A stretch of DNA of 64,000 nt from an uncultured Alphaproteobacteria bacterium (GTDB lineage Bacteria; Pseudomonadota; Alphaproteobacteria; HIMB59; GCA-002718135). Positions 27,941 to 37,471 of the stretch are shown here, piece by piece (the first letter of the stretch is position 1; every line of letters begins with the position of its first letter). Position numbers and translations under genes: made by a program. Location: assembly GCA_902618015.1 (NCBI GenBank), contig CACMYX010000002.1:248001-312000 (forward strand). Reading direction: 5' to 3'. The notes below the pieces were generated by a model that did not search any database, was not told where the DNA came from, and saw nothing but the letters and a program-made list of their open reading frames with translations.

Positions 27941-28846
27941 ATGATATCTTTTGACAGAGACTTAGTAGGATATGGTCAATCAAGTCCAAATCCTAGATGG
28001 CCAAAGAAATCAAAACTAGCTATTAATTTTATTGTAAATGTAGAGGAAGGATCAGAATATTCGCCTTTACTTGGAGATAAAAAATCTGAGTCAGGACTTT
28101 CAGAAGTTCCTGGAGGTAGACATAAAGAAAATCAAAGGGATTTAGGAATTGAGTCAATTTATGAATATGGTTCAAGAGTTGGTTTTTGGAGATTAACAAG
28201 TCTTTTTGATAAATACAGGATTCCACACACATATTTTGTGTGCGCACTTACTTTACTTCAAAATAAAGAAATATGTAATTATATTAAAAATTCTCAAAAT
28301 GATATTTGTTGTCATGGTTACCGGTGGGAAGAACATTATAAATTAACTAAAAAAAAAGAACAAAATCAAATTAGCAAAGCTTTTAATTTAATAGAAAAAT
28401 TGACAAATAAAGCTCCAAGAGGCTGGTATTGTAGATATGCCCCAAGTGAAAACACCCGAGAGCTAATAGTGCAAAATGGAAATTTCTTATATGATAGCGA
28501 TGCTTACAATGATGATTTGCCCTATTGGGTCAATGTGAATAAGAAGAAACACTTAGTTGTACCTTATTCACTTGATACTAATGATGTTCATTTCAAACTT
28601 CCTTCTGGTTTTAGTGGATCAAATCAATTTTATGAATATGTTTGTGATACTATAAATTATTTATACAAAGAAGGCGCTCATAAACCAAAGATGTTAAATA
28701 TTGGACTTCATCCAAGACTGATAGGAAGACCTGGAAGAATTGTTGCAGTTGAAAAAATAATAAATCATATAAAAAAACTAGATAAGGTCTGGATTTGTAA
28801 CAGAGAAGAAATAGCATCTCATTGGATTAAAAACTTCAATGAATGA
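27941..28846 (+). CDS. Polysaccharide-deacetylase-fold protein, PuuE allantoinase type
   Basis: A 301-residue NodB-fold protein. RDLVGYGQSSPNPRWPKKSK at the start, FIVNVEEGSEYS, CCHGYRWEEH, GWYCRYAPSENTRELI and LHPRLIGRPGR are the marks of the PuuE subfamily, the cofactor-independent allantoinase and related amide-ring hydrolases. Real polysaccharide deacetylases differ at these points and are secreted; this protein has no signal peptide. It probably opens a cyclic ureide or amide in the cytoplasm. The M20 gene overlaps its end by 8 bp. Confidence 0.8.
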   Translation: MISFDRDLVGYGQSSPNPRWPKKSKLAINFIVNVEEGSEYSPLLGDKKSESGLSEVPGGRHKENQRDLGIESIYEYGSRVGFWRLTSLFDKYRIPHTYFVCALTLLQNKEICNYIKNSQNDICCHGYRWEEHYKLTKKKEQNQISKAFNLIEKLTNKAPRGWYCRYAPSENTRELIVQNGNFLYDSDAYNDDLPYWVNVNKKKHLVVPYSLDTNDVHFKLPSGFSGSNQFYEYVCDTINYLYKEGAHKPKMLNIGLHPRLIGRPGRIVAVEKIINHIKKLDKVWICNREEIASHWIKNFNE

Positions 28847-30086
28847 TATTCAGTACACAAAATATCTTTTTGATTCTGTAAAAAAAATCTCTTTTGCTAA
28901 TCCTGGTGTAATAAGAGATACTTATGGAAAGGGTGAAAATTTAACACATGATTTTTTAATAAAAGAAGCAAATAAATTTACCAAAGACATTATCATTGAT
29001 TATGGAGGCAACTTTCTAGCCACCTACCCTGGAAAATTGAAAAAAAAAATTGTCATTGGCTCACATCTTGATAGTCAAAAACATGGTGGAAACTTTGATG
29101 GACTTACTGGTGTGATAATGGGTCTAGTATTAATAAAATTTTTTTTTGAGAATAACATAAAACCAAAATATTCAATATCAGTGATGGGTATAAGAGGAGA
29201 GGAAAGTTGTTGGTTTCCATACAGTTATATTGGAAGCAAAATTGCAATTGGAAAATTTGACAAGAAACTATTAGACTCTTTAAAAAGATCAGATACTAAA
29301 AAATCTCTTTCATATCATATAAACAAATCAGGATTTAATGCTAAGAAAGTATCTAAAAAACAAATAAAATTCGATATTAAAAATTTTAAATTTTTTATAG
29401 AACCACATATAGAACAAGGTCCAGTGCTTGAAAAAAAGAAAATACCCCTAGGTATAGTTACAGGAATTAGAGGAAGTTTTAGATTCAGAGATGCTTTTTG
29501 TAAAGGTGAATATTTACATTCTGGAGCAACTCCTTATGATTATAGGAAAGACTCCGTTGTTGCAGTATCCAATTTAGTAAATGAAATGAATATTTTTTGG
29601 AAAGCACAACTAAAAAAAAATAAAGATTTAGTTATTACCTTTGGTCAATTTTTTACTGATAGTGAGGAGCATTCTTTTGCAAAAAGCTCTGGTCTTGTTA
29701 ATTTTTGTATAGATGTAAGAAGTAATTCAAAAAATACACTTGAATATACCAAAAAAATTTTAATCAAAAAAATTAAATTAATTGAAAAACAAACAAAGAC
29801 AAAATTTTTTTTAGGTAAGGAAACAAATTCAGAACCAGCATTAATGGATAAAAAATTAATAAAAAAGTTTCAAATCTATTCCAAAATGATTTCAATGAAA
29901 TTTGAAACTATGGCAAGTGGAGCAGGGCATGATGCTAGTGTTTTCGCAAATTATGGCATACCTTCTTTAATGTTATTTATAAGAAATAAGAATGGGAGTC
30001 ACAATCCAAAAGAATATATGAGTATTAAAAATTTTGAAGAAGTTTTTAAAGTCTTAAAAGGTATTATTAAGGATAATTATATCTAA
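28839..30086 (+). CDS. M20-family amidase (allantoate amidohydrolase / N-carbamoyl-amino-acid hydrolase type)
   Basis: The 415-residue protein has the AllC/HyuC metal site: GSHLDSQKHGG, FDG, GEESCW, EPHIEQGPVLE and a final GSHNPKEY, plus AGHDASVFA. These enzymes release ammonia or cleave carbamoyl groups from linear ureides such as allantoate. Coming directly after a PuuE-type ring-opening enzyme, it fits a two-step ring-opening and amide-cleavage sequence (inference). The ATG overlaps the end of the previous gene by 8 bp, and the 3' end overlaps the convergent ABC ATPase by 4 bp. Confidence 0.82.
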   Translation: MNDIQYTKYLFDSVKKISFANPGVIRDTYGKGENLTHDFLIKEANKFTKDIIIDYGGNFLATYPGKLKKKIVIGSHLDSQKHGGNFDGLTGVIMGLVLIKFFFENNIKPKYSISVMGIRGEESCWFPYSYIGSKIAIGKFDKKLLDSLKRSDTKKSLSYHINKSGFNAKKVSKKQIKFDIKNFKFFIEPHIEQGPVLEKKKIPLGIVTGIRGSFRFRDAFCKGEYLHSGATPYDYRKDSVVAVSNLVNEMNIFWKAQLKKNKDLVITFGQFFTDSEEHSFAKSSGLVNFCIDVRSNSKNTLEYTKKILIKKIKLIEKQTKTKFFLGKETNSEPALMDKKLIKKFQIYSKMISMKFETMASGAGHDASVFANYGIPSLMLFIRNKNGSHNPKEYMSIKNFEEVFKVLKGIIKDNYI

Positions 30087-30246
30087 TTACAATTTGCACA
30101 ACATTGATCGACCCAATGTCCTGGCTCTACTTCAATCAAACCCATTTCAATATTTCCTCCTTTACAATCTATACCAGGGTTTGGACATCGTGTTCGAAAA
30201 ACACAACCTGAAGGAGGATTAATAGGACTAGGAATATCACCTTTAA
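30083..30246. repeat. 164-bp perfect direct repeat, copy 1
   Basis: This stretch is identical, base for base, to 41363-41526. It starts at the stop codon of the fused ATPase gene and ends sharply at 30246 where the next base differs (t versus g). It encodes the Cys-rich oligopeptide-transporter C-terminal domain. The rest of the two ATPase genes has clearly diverged, so the identity is recent. Confidence 0.97.
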
Positions 30247-31921
30247 TTAATATTTTTTCTTTACCCTTTCCTTTTACTTTTGGGACTGCAGATAAAAGTG
30301 CTCGAGTATAGGAATGTTTAGGACTGTTAAATAATTTTGATACTGGTGCTATTTCTACTATATGACCCAAATACATAACTGCAACTTTATCACAAAAAAA
30401 TTCAATTACGCTTAAATCATGTGAAATAAAAATCATTGTTAGATTATAAGATTTTTTTAAATTTTCTAATAAATTTAAAACCTGTGCCTGAATAGAAACA
30501 TCTAAAGCAGAGACAGGCTCATCAGCTACAATAAATTCTGGCTTAAGTACTAAAGCCCTTGCAATACCAATTCTCTGTCTTTGTCCTCCAGAAAATTCAT
30601 GAGGAAATCTTCTTAGACTTTCTATAGGCAATCCTACATCGTTAATTATTTCTTTAATATAATTAATAGCTTCATTTTTTTTCATTAAATTATGTACAAG
30701 TATAGGTTCAATCAATGTATCTAAAATATTTTTTCTTGGATTTAAACTTGCAAAAGGATCTTGAAAAATCATTTGCATTTGTTGTCTTATTTTAATCATT
30801 TGTTTATTTGAATATTCTGAAATATTTTCATTATTAAAATAAATTTGACCTCTAGAGGGTTGTAATAATTTAATTATAGATTTACCTAAAGTTGATTTAC
30901 CTGAACCTGATTCTCCAACTAAGCCTAAAACTTCATTTTTCTTTACATTCAATGAAATATTCTGAACAGCTTTTACAGTTTCATTTGATTCTTTAAAAAA
31001 ACCTTTTTCTACAGGGAACTCTTTAAATAAATTTTCTATTTTTAGTATTATTTCATTATCATCAACTTTAGTTTGTTTATTATCATCTTTTTTAGTTAAT
31101 TTGCGTTCTTCCAATTTAAATTCGGGTAATGATTGAATAAGATTTCTAGTGTACGAATGTTCAGGATTATCAAATACTTCTTTAACTTGACCCTCTTCCA
31201 CAATTTCACCCTGATACATAACAATAACTCTATCAGCTAATTCCCGAACAATACCAAGGTCATGTGTAATAAATAAAATACTAGTTTTAGATACAATTGA
31301 ATTTTTTAACTTCATTAATAATTGTAATAATTGAGCTTGTATGGTGACATCTAATGCAGATGTAGGCTCATCAGCAATTATAAGTTTAGGAGTACATGCT
31401 AGAGCAATTGAAATCATTACTCTTTGTCTCATTCCACCAGAGAGTTGATGTGGATACTCCCTAGCTCTTTGAGTTGGATCAGGTATTTCAACAAGACCCA
31501 ATAAATCAATCATTTCTTTAACTGCTTTGGTTTTAGAGATTTTTTTGTGATTTAAAATAACCTCAACTATTTGATCACCAATAGTCATAGTTGGATTAAG
31601 ACATGTCATTGGTTCTTGGAAAACCATTGAAATATCATTTCCTCTTATCAAGTTATGTTTCTCATCAGTAAGTTTTAAAATATTTACTTGATTATTTTTT
31701 TTATCAATTAAATTTATATTACCTTCTTGAATATAGGCATTGTTAGGTAGAAGGCCCATAATGGAGAGGCTGGTAACAGTTTTGCCTGAACCTGATTCTC
31801 CAACTAAAGCAAGAACTTCTCCTTCATTAATCTTAAAGGAAATATTTTTTAAAGCTTGTTTTGATCCATAATCAGACTGAAAGGCAGTACTTAAATTAGA
31901 AACATTCAAAATTTCTACCAT
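30083..31921 (-). CDS. Fused DppD-DppF ABC transporter ATPase (system 2)
   Basis: A 612-residue double ATPase with Walker A at 41-48 (GESGSGKT) and 336-344 (GESGSGKST) and a SGGMRQR signature at 161. Unlike system 1 it ends in an oligopeptide-type C-terminal domain with GCVFRTRCPNPG and a terminal CCANCN. The last 164 bases of the gene are identical to the end of the DppF-type gene at 41363. It is the last gene of the system 2 operon, two bases after the permease, and ends in a convergent overlap with the M20 gene. Confidence 0.92.
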   Translation of the reverse strand: MVEILNVSNLSTAFQSDYGSKQALKNISFKINEGEVLALVGESGSGKTVTSLSIMGLLPNNAYIQEGNINLIDKKNNQVNILKLTDEKHNLIRGNDISMVFQEPMTCLNPTMTIGDQIVEVILNHKKISKTKAVKEMIDLLGLVEIPDPTQRAREYPHQLSGGMRQRVMISIALACTPKLIIADEPTSALDVTIQAQLLQLLMKLKNSIVSKTSILFITHDLGIVRELADRVIVMYQGEIVEEGQVKEVFDNPEHSYTRNLIQSLPEFKLEERKLTKKDDNKQTKVDDNEIILKIENLFKEFPVEKGFFKESNETVKAVQNISLNVKKNEVLGLVGESGSGKSTLGKSIIKLLQPSRGQIYFNNENISEYSNKQMIKIRQQMQMIFQDPFASLNPRKNILDTLIEPILVHNLMKKNEAINYIKEIINDVGLPIESLRRFPHEFSGGQRQRIGIARALVLKPEFIVADEPVSALDVSIQAQVLNLLENLKKSYNLTMIFISHDLSVIEFFCDKVAVMYLGHIVEIAPVSKLFNSPKHSYTRALLSAVPKVKGKGKEKILIKGDIPSPINPPSGCVFRTRCPNPGIDCKGGNIEMGLIEVEPGHWVDQCCANCN

Positions 31922-31923
31922 AA

Positions 31924-32778
31924 CTACACTTTACCTTTATCTACTGATTGTCTCGCATCAAGTGCAATACTTAGCCTATCACCTAGTAAGTTAACCGACA
32001 TAACAGTTAAAAATAAAAAAAGTCCTGGATAAATCATAGTCCAAGGCGCATATCGCATATACTCTCTTCCTGAACTCAACATGGCACCCCATTCAGGTTC
32101 AGGAGGTTGTGCACCTAATCCAAGAAAACTTAAGGATGCTATAGAAATTATAGCACCACCTAAATCCATAGTTGCAATAACTATAATTATTGGAAATATA
32201 TTTGGAAGAATATGATTAAACATTATTCGTATTTTTCCAAAACCCATATTTACACATGCTTCAATATAAGGTTGCTCTTTAACTTGTAGTGCCGCTGAAC
32301 GAATAATTCTTGCAAAATGTGGAATACTTGCCAATCCTACTGCGAACACGACATTCCATAAACCAACACCAATTATTGCAACAACTAAAAGAGACAAAAG
32401 GAAGGATGGGAAACCAAACATAACATCAATTATTCTTGACCCAATAATATCCACTCTACCACCGATATATGCTATTGTTATTCCAAAAATACTACCAGCA
32501 ACGATACCAAATAAAACTGAAATAACACCCACACTTAAAGAATATCGCGCTCCATAAACTATTCTTGAAAATACATCTCTGCCATGAATATCTGTGCCAA
32601 ATAAAAAATCCAAACTAGGTGGGGCTAATCTTGGCCCAGTATCAACTTCATTCCAATTATATGGAGCAATCAATGGCGCAAAAATAGCTCCAATAATTAT
32701 AATTAAAAGAAATATTCCGCCAAAAGCTGATCCTTTATTCAATAAAAATCTTTTTAAAATAATTGAAAAATTTTTCAT
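31924..32778 (-). CDS. ABC transporter permease, DppC type (system 2)
   Basis: A 284-residue six-helix membrane protein. It shows LFGTDIHGRDVFSRIVYGAR, the coupling loop YIEACVNMGFGKIRIMFNHI and SFLGLGAQPPEPEWGAML, matching DppC/OppC. It abuts the DppB-type gene by one base (shared 32778) and precedes the ATPase by two bases, so the whole set is one operon. Confidence 0.9.
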   Translation of the reverse strand: MKNFSIILKRFLLNKGSAFGGIFLLIIIIGAIFAPLIAPYNWNEVDTGPRLAPPSLDFLFGTDIHGRDVFSRIVYGARYSLSVGVISVLFGIVAGSIFGITIAYIGGRVDIIGSRIIDVMFGFPSFLLSLLVVAIIGVGLWNVVFAVGLASIPHFARIIRSAALQVKEQPYIEACVNMGFGKIRIMFNHILPNIFPIIIVIATMDLGGAIISIASLSFLGLGAQPPEPEWGAMLSSGREYMRYAPWTMIYPGLFLFLTVMSVNLLGDRLSIALDARQSVDKGKV

Positions 32779-33707
32779 TACCCTCTACTTCTTTCTAGTC
32801 TGATTCTTGGATCAATAATTCCATAAGTAAAATCTACTATCAAATTTAAAAAAATATACACTGCTGTCATATAAACAACTAGCGCTTGAACTAATGGTAT
32901 ATCTTTTGCCAAAATAGCTTGAAGCAATAATTGACCAAGTCCTGGTCTTGCAAATACTTCTTCTGTAATTACAGCTCCCGTAATAAGTAATCCAAATTGT
33001 ATACCAAGTAATGTTACTGGAGGTATCATTGCATTTCTTAATGAATGTCTTAATACTATTCTATATTTGGATATTCCTTTTGAACGTGCTGTTCTTATAT
33101 AATCTTGATTTAATACATCTACTAAACTTGATCTTGTTAATCTTGCCATTCCTCCAGCAAAAAATAAGCCAACTGTAATAGATGGTAAAATTAAAGAGAC
33201 AAAGCCATCACCTACAATTGGTACCCATCCCAAAGTTGTACCAAATATATAAATCAGCATCATCCCTATCCAAAAACTAGGTAGAGAAATACCACAAAGA
33301 GCAATAATCATTGAAAAAGTATCACGCATTGAATTAGGTTTGGTTCCAGCAAATATTCCAAAAAAGACACCAAAAAAAACTCCAAATATTAAACCTCCTA
33401 TAGAAAGTTCTATTGTAGGCATCATGTTTTCTTTAATCATTGTTGTTACAGGTTGCCTAGTGAGATATGATTTTCCTAAATCACCTTTAGTTGCATTAAT
33501 TAAGAATGAAGTATATCTCTCAAAAACAGGTTTATCTAAACCTAAATTCTTCCTAACATTTTCTCTTACTTCATCTGATGCAGGTCTTCCACCAAGCATT
33601 AAATTTACTGGATCTCCAGGAATAATATTTAGTGTTACAAAAACTACTGTCCAAGCAATGTACAGTGTGGGTATTACAATTAGGAGTTTTTTAATAAAAA
33701 AATTCAT
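32778..33707 (-). CDS. ABC transporter permease, DppB type (system 2)
   Basis: A 309-residue permease with IIPGDPVNLMLGGRPASDEV after the first helix, a family marker of DppB/GsiC. The coupling loop YIRTARSKGISKYRIVLRHS and the ending DFTYGIIDPRIRL are intact. It follows the SBP gene after a perfect palindrome that should lower permease expression relative to the binding protein. Confidence 0.9.
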   Translation of the reverse strand: MNFFIKKLLIVIPTLYIAWTVVFVTLNIIPGDPVNLMLGGRPASDEVRENVRKNLGLDKPVFERYTSFLINATKGDLGKSYLTRQPVTTMIKENMMPTIELSIGGLIFGVFFGVFFGIFAGTKPNSMRDTFSMIIALCGISLPSFWIGMMLIYIFGTTLGWVPIVGDGFVSLILPSITVGLFFAGGMARLTRSSLVDVLNQDYIRTARSKGISKYRIVLRHSLRNAMIPPVTLLGIQFGLLITGAVITEEVFARPGLGQLLLQAILAKDIPLVQALVVYMTAVYIFLNLIVDFTYGIIDPRIRLERSRG

Positions 33708-33712
33708 AATTT

Positions 33713-33738
33713 TTTAGCCACCTTTAAAGGTGGCTAAA
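33713..33738 (-). terminator. 26-nt perfect palindrome between SBP and permease (system 2)
   Basis: Two complementary 13-base arms centred on CCTTTAAAGG occupy 33713-33738 without mismatch, only 13 bases after the SBP stop and 5 bases before the permease start. In RNA it would form a strong hairpin with a tight loop. No U-tract follows on the minus strand, so mRNA stabilisation or partial attenuation is likelier than full termination. Confidence 0.65.
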
Positions 33739-33751
33739 TTTAATTAATTAA

Positions 33752-35335
33752 TTATTTTTTTCGTACATCATACATACGCATTTGCCAATTACCATTGGCA
33801 AATCTTACACCCTCTAAATCAGGATTGTATGCAACTGTTTGTACTTGATCGTGAATCGCAAGAAAAATTGCTTGATCCATTATATGTTTTTGTATTTGCA
33901 TATATAGATCATCTTTGACTTCCTGTGTTTCTGCACTTTCAGCATCTTCAAGAAGTTGATCAAGCTCTGCATTAGCATATCTAGCCCAGTTAAATTTGAA
34001 TTTACCTGGTTCTGGAATATTTCTAGAGTGGAAAGGAATAATTAATACTCCTGGATCTAGAGATACCCATCTAATAACTAACATATCGTAACCATTAGCA
34101 AAGATTAATTCATCTTGTCTTGCTTTCATTACTACTTCAACATTAACATCAAATCCTACCTTGTTTGCATAGCCTTGTATAGCAACGCAAGTGTCAGGTT
34201 CTAGTAAGCATGGAAAAAATACAGTAAGTTTTTCACCATTTTTTTCTCTAACACCATCAGAACCCATTTCCCAGCCTGCTTCATCTAATAAAGCAGCTGC
34301 ACCTTCAGGGTTGTAAGGATAATAATCTTCATTACCACTCCAATAACTTGGTGTTGAGCTACTAATTGGACCAAATGCTGCTTCAGCATATCCAAAAAAT
34401 AAATCACTTGTCATTTTTACTCTATCAAGTGAATGGAAAAATGCTTTTCTAACATTAACATCTTGGAAGACACCAGTAGTTGTATTCAAGAAAGCTGAGT
34501 AAGGTAATCCAGATACTGTTCCTGTAACAGTACTTAGATCTCCACTAGAATCAAATCTACGCATATCAAGCGGAGGTACTAATTCTGCTATATCAACTTC
34601 ACCAGCCTCTAGAGCAGCAACTCTAGTACTAGTATCTTTAATCAATCTATATGTTAAATTTGCAACTTGAGAAGGACCACTTCCATCCATATATTCAGGA
34701 GCCCAGTTATAATCAGGATTTCTCACTAACTCGACCTTTTTGTTAGCCTCCCAATTTTTAAATATAAATGGTCCAGTACCCACAGGAGCCATCCCAAATC
34801 CTTCATTGCCTAGTTTGTCTAGAGCTGTTGGACTAACAATTGATAACTCTGTTTCTGTAAATGCAGTTATTGCAGATCCATAACGTCTTTCAAAAACTAC
34901 TTTTGCAGTGAAATCGTCTATAACAATTGTTTCTTTATAAGGCCCTAAAATATCTACTGCACCTTGTGATCCAGTTTCTGGATCTACAATGCTATCAAAT
35001 GTTGCTTTAACAGCTGCAGCATTAAATTTTGTTCCATCATGGAAAATTACATCATCTCTTAAGCTGAATGTATATTCTAACCCATCACTAGAGACATCCC
35101 ATGATGTTGCAAGACCAGGATATATATTTCCTTCTGAGTCAGCTGATATTAATTGATCAAACATATTTACAATTAACATCTCTTCATGTCTTGACTGTGT
35201 TATTCTTGGATCTAGTGTTCTCAAATCTGGTCTATCCTCTGCAAAAACAATATCCAATGCATTCGCAGTATTAATAAAAGAAAGACTTGAGAATATAAAA
35301 GTTATACCAAGAGCAATTTTTAATAATATTCTCAT
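33752..35335 (-). CDS. ABC transporter substrate-binding protein, family 5 (system 2)
   Basis: A 527-residue secreted protein with a signal peptide (about 1-26, cut after ANA). Family 5 motifs are LRTLDPRITQSRHEEMLI, FSLRDDVIFHDGT, GTGPFIF and RNPDYNW. AAGGAG at 35341-35346, five bases from the ATG, is a strong ribosome site. It resembles glutathione/dipeptide-type binding proteins (GsiB/DppA), but the ligand is unknown. Candidate control elements lie upstream at 35404-35464. Confidence 0.9.
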   Translation of the reverse strand: MRILLKIALGITFIFSSLSFINTANALDIVFAEDRPDLRTLDPRITQSRHEEMLIVNMFDQLISADSEGNIYPGLATSWDVSSDGLEYTFSLRDDVIFHDGTKFNAAAVKATFDSIVDPETGSQGAVDILGPYKETIVIDDFTAKVVFERRYGSAITAFTETELSIVSPTALDKLGNEGFGMAPVGTGPFIFKNWEANKKVELVRNPDYNWAPEYMDGSGPSQVANLTYRLIKDTSTRVAALEAGEVDIAELVPPLDMRRFDSSGDLSTVTGTVSGLPYSAFLNTTTGVFQDVNVRKAFFHSLDRVKMTSDLFFGYAEAAFGPISSSTPSYWSGNEDYYPYNPEGAAALLDEAGWEMGSDGVREKNGEKLTVFFPCLLEPDTCVAIQGYANKVGFDVNVEVVMKARQDELIFANGYDMLVIRWVSLDPGVLIIPFHSRNIPEPGKFKFNWARYANAELDQLLEDAESAETQEVKDDLYMQIQKHIMDQAIFLAIHDQVQTVAYNPDLEGVRFANGNWQMRMYDVRKK

Positions 35336-35403
35336 ATTATCTCCTTTGTTAAGAAAATTATAAATAGTTTAAATCATTTAAAAATTACAAAAAGTTTAAA
35401 ATT

Positions 35404-35420
35404 AGCATTTTTGTAATGCT
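35404..35420. promoter_or_regulatory. Inverted repeat upstream of the system 2 SBP gene
   Basis: AGCATT and AATGCT arms separated by five bases (35404-35420). It lies about 70 bases upstream of the SBP start, where a regulator would bind or where a leader hairpin could form. No regulator gene is adjacent. Six-base arms in AT-rich DNA can occur by chance. Confidence 0.3.
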
Positions 35421-35432
35421 TTTTAGACATCA

Positions 35433-35464
35433 CTCAAAAAACCCTATTTTACAGGATTTTTGAG
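35433..35464 (-). terminator. Probable intrinsic terminator after the amidohydrolase gene
   Basis: CTCAAAAA (35433-35440) pairs with TTTTTGAG (35457-35464) and an inner CC/GG pair extends the stem. Read on the minus strand the structure has the A-tract/stem/T-tract shape of a rho-independent terminator, 15 bases after the amidohydrolase stop. It would separate that operon from the transporter operon. Confidence 0.45.
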
Positions 35465-35478
35465 AAAATTTATTAGAA

Positions 35479-36717
35479 TTAAATACTATTTTTTAATAGC
35501 TTACCGTCTTTAAAAACTTTTATATTTTTTTTATCGCTTAAAATTTTTATATTTTTTGAAGGATCACCTTTTATAACAAGGATATCTGCTTTTTGACCCT
35601 CTTCAATTGTACCCACATTTATTCCTAAAAGTTCACCACCAATTCTAGTTGCAGATATTATTGCTTCCATATTTGTCATACCTCCTTGAACCAAGTATTC
35701 TAATTCTCTGTAGTTCATTTCCCCATGTGGCAGCATAAAACCTGCATCTGTTCCGGTTGCTATTTTAATATTAGATTTAATTGCTTTTCTTAAAGAAACC
35801 CATTTTGCCTCTCTAGATAATTCTAACCACTTCCAATTTTTAGAAGATTTAAATTTTTCGTTTTCTTTAAAATCAAAATTTCTTTCATTGACTAAAAGTG
35901 TAGGAACATAAAAAGTATTATTTTTTTTCATCAAATCAACAGTTTTATTATCAAGCCAATGCCCATGTTCAACTGAATGCAATCCACATTCAACTGCTTT
36001 TGTAATAGCAGAACCACCAGAAGTATGAGATGCTACTTTAATATTTAACATTTTTGTAATTTTTGCGACTGCTTCAATTTCTTCGTTACTCATCTCTTGT
36101 TTATAAGGTTTTTTTAGATCATAAGTTGAACTTACACATAAATTTGTTTTAATAAAATCAGCACCTGCTTTTAATTGAGTTCTAACACCTTTAATAAATT
36201 CATCTGGTCCATCACATGGATAAGTCATATCTTTAAAATTTACATGACTCCCCCATCCTGGCTGATCCATATGGCCACCGGTTACTGACAATCCTAGTCC
36301 ACAGGCTAAAATGTTAGGTCCTTTTAATTTGTTATTGTTAATCATATTTCTAATATTAATTGCAACATTTCCTGGAGCATTCATATCTCTAATACTTGTG
36401 AATCCATAATTTAGATGGTCTAATGCAAATGCATAACCTCTTAAAGCTTGAGCTCCATAATCAAGATCAGCAGACTCTGCTCTAAATGATCTATTATTTG
36501 TTATTCCTGAGAATGCCAAATGAACATGGACATCAACCATTCCAGGCATAACCACTTCTTTGTTAAAATTATAAACTTTGTCACCTTTTTTATCTTTAAA
36601 ATTTTTTAAATCTAAAACTTTTGTAATTTTTCCATTTTCAATTATGATACATTTGTTTTCTAAAATTTTTTTACTTACACCATTTATTAGTTTTTTGGTT
36701 TTAATTATTTTTCTCAT
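35479..36717 (-). CDS. Metal-dependent amidohydrolase, prolidase/imidazolonepropionase-like
   Basis: The 412-residue protein has the amidohydrolase-superfamily ligands: HVH in GMVDVHVHLAF, a probable carboxylated lysine in DFIKTNLC, His in VASHTSG, His in SVEHGHW and Asp in ATGTDAGFM. The C-terminal GTIEEGQKADILVIKGDP closes the small beta domain. Members hydrolyse Xaa-Pro or Xaa-Arg dipeptides, hydantoins and related amides. It ends an operon with two SDRs (7-bp gap) and lies before transporter 2. Confidence 0.82.
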   Translation of the reverse strand: MRKIIKTKKLINGVSKKILENKCIIIENGKITKVLDLKNFKDKKGDKVYNFNKEVVMPGMVDVHVHLAFSGITNNRSFRAESADLDYGAQALRGYAFALDHLNYGFTSIRDMNAPGNVAINIRNMINNNKLKGPNILACGLGLSVTGGHMDQPGWGSHVNFKDMTYPCDGPDEFIKGVRTQLKAGADFIKTNLCVSSTYDLKKPYKQEMSNEEIEAVAKITKMLNIKVASHTSGGSAITKAVECGLHSVEHGHWLDNKTVDLMKKNNTFYVPTLLVNERNFDFKENEKFKSSKNWKWLELSREAKWVSLRKAIKSNIKIATGTDAGFMLPHGEMNYRELEYLVQGGMTNMEAIISATRIGGELLGINVGTIEEGQKADILVIKGDPSKNIKILSDKKNIKVFKDGKLLKNSI

Positions 36718-36724
36718 ATCTATA

Positions 36725-37471
36725 TTAATTCAATTTATATTTATGCTTAATTTTTTTTGTTAATTGCCAAGCATCAATATATTTATTATTTATAACACTT
36801 TTTGTTTGTACTCCTAAATGAAGAAACGCTGGTGAAATTAAATATGGATCTTTCCATATTTTTTTCTTTTCATCTGAATAAGTTTTTTTACTCATAGAAG
36901 TTTTAATAGGAGTTCCTGGAGTTATTGTATTTACAAATACATTATATTTTTTGCATTCTTCATATAGAGACCTACTTAATCCTTCAACCCCAAATTTTGA
37001 GGCACAGTATGCAGTTTCATCTAATCCACCAAACTTAGCAGCTCTGCTAGACACATTTATAATAGAACCTTTTTTATTTTTTTTCATATAAGGGGCAATG
37101 AGTTTACAGCTTATAAAAGTACCAGTCAAATTTACATCGATAATTTTTTTCCAAAAATCAATTGTACTTTTTTCAATACTTTTAAAATCAATAATACCTG
37201 CACAATTAATAAGGACATCAATTCTTTTTGATTTTTTTAATATTTTTTTTACAATCAAACTCATCTTTTTGTAGTTCTGAACATTACAATTATAAAACTC
37301 AAAATTTTTAAATTGTAAATTTAAACTTTTATTATTTTTATTATCAATACCATATACAATCGAACCTCTCTCTAAATATGCTTTGGATACTGCATGTCCA
37401 ATCCCACTGGAAGTACCTGTAATAAAAACTTTTAAATTTTTAAAAGTATTATGTTGCAGCTCTACCACCAT
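36725..37471 (-). CDS. Short-chain dehydrogenase/reductase
   Basis: A 248-residue SDR with ITGTSSGIG for NAD(P) binding, INCAG, a catalytic serine in NVSSRAA and the YCASK Tyr-Lys pair. Its ATG overlaps the end of the upstream SDR by 23 bp. The C-terminal SPAFLHLGVQ and IDAWQL segments are shared with the SDR at 62409, so the two are paralogues placed beside two different transporters. It lacks a recognisable substrate signature. Confidence 0.85.
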   Translation of the reverse strand: MVVELQHNTFKNLKVFITGTSSGIGHAVSKAYLERGSIVYGIDNKNNKSLNLQFKNFEFYNCNVQNYKKMSLIVKKILKKSKRIDVLINCAGIIDFKSIEKSTIDFWKKIIDVNLTGTFISCKLIAPYMKKNKKGSIINVSSRAAKFGGLDETAYCASKFGVEGLSRSLYEECKKYNVFVNTITPGTPIKTSMSKKTYSDEKKKIWKDPYLISPAFLHLGVQTKSVINNKYIDAWQLTKKIKHKYKLN

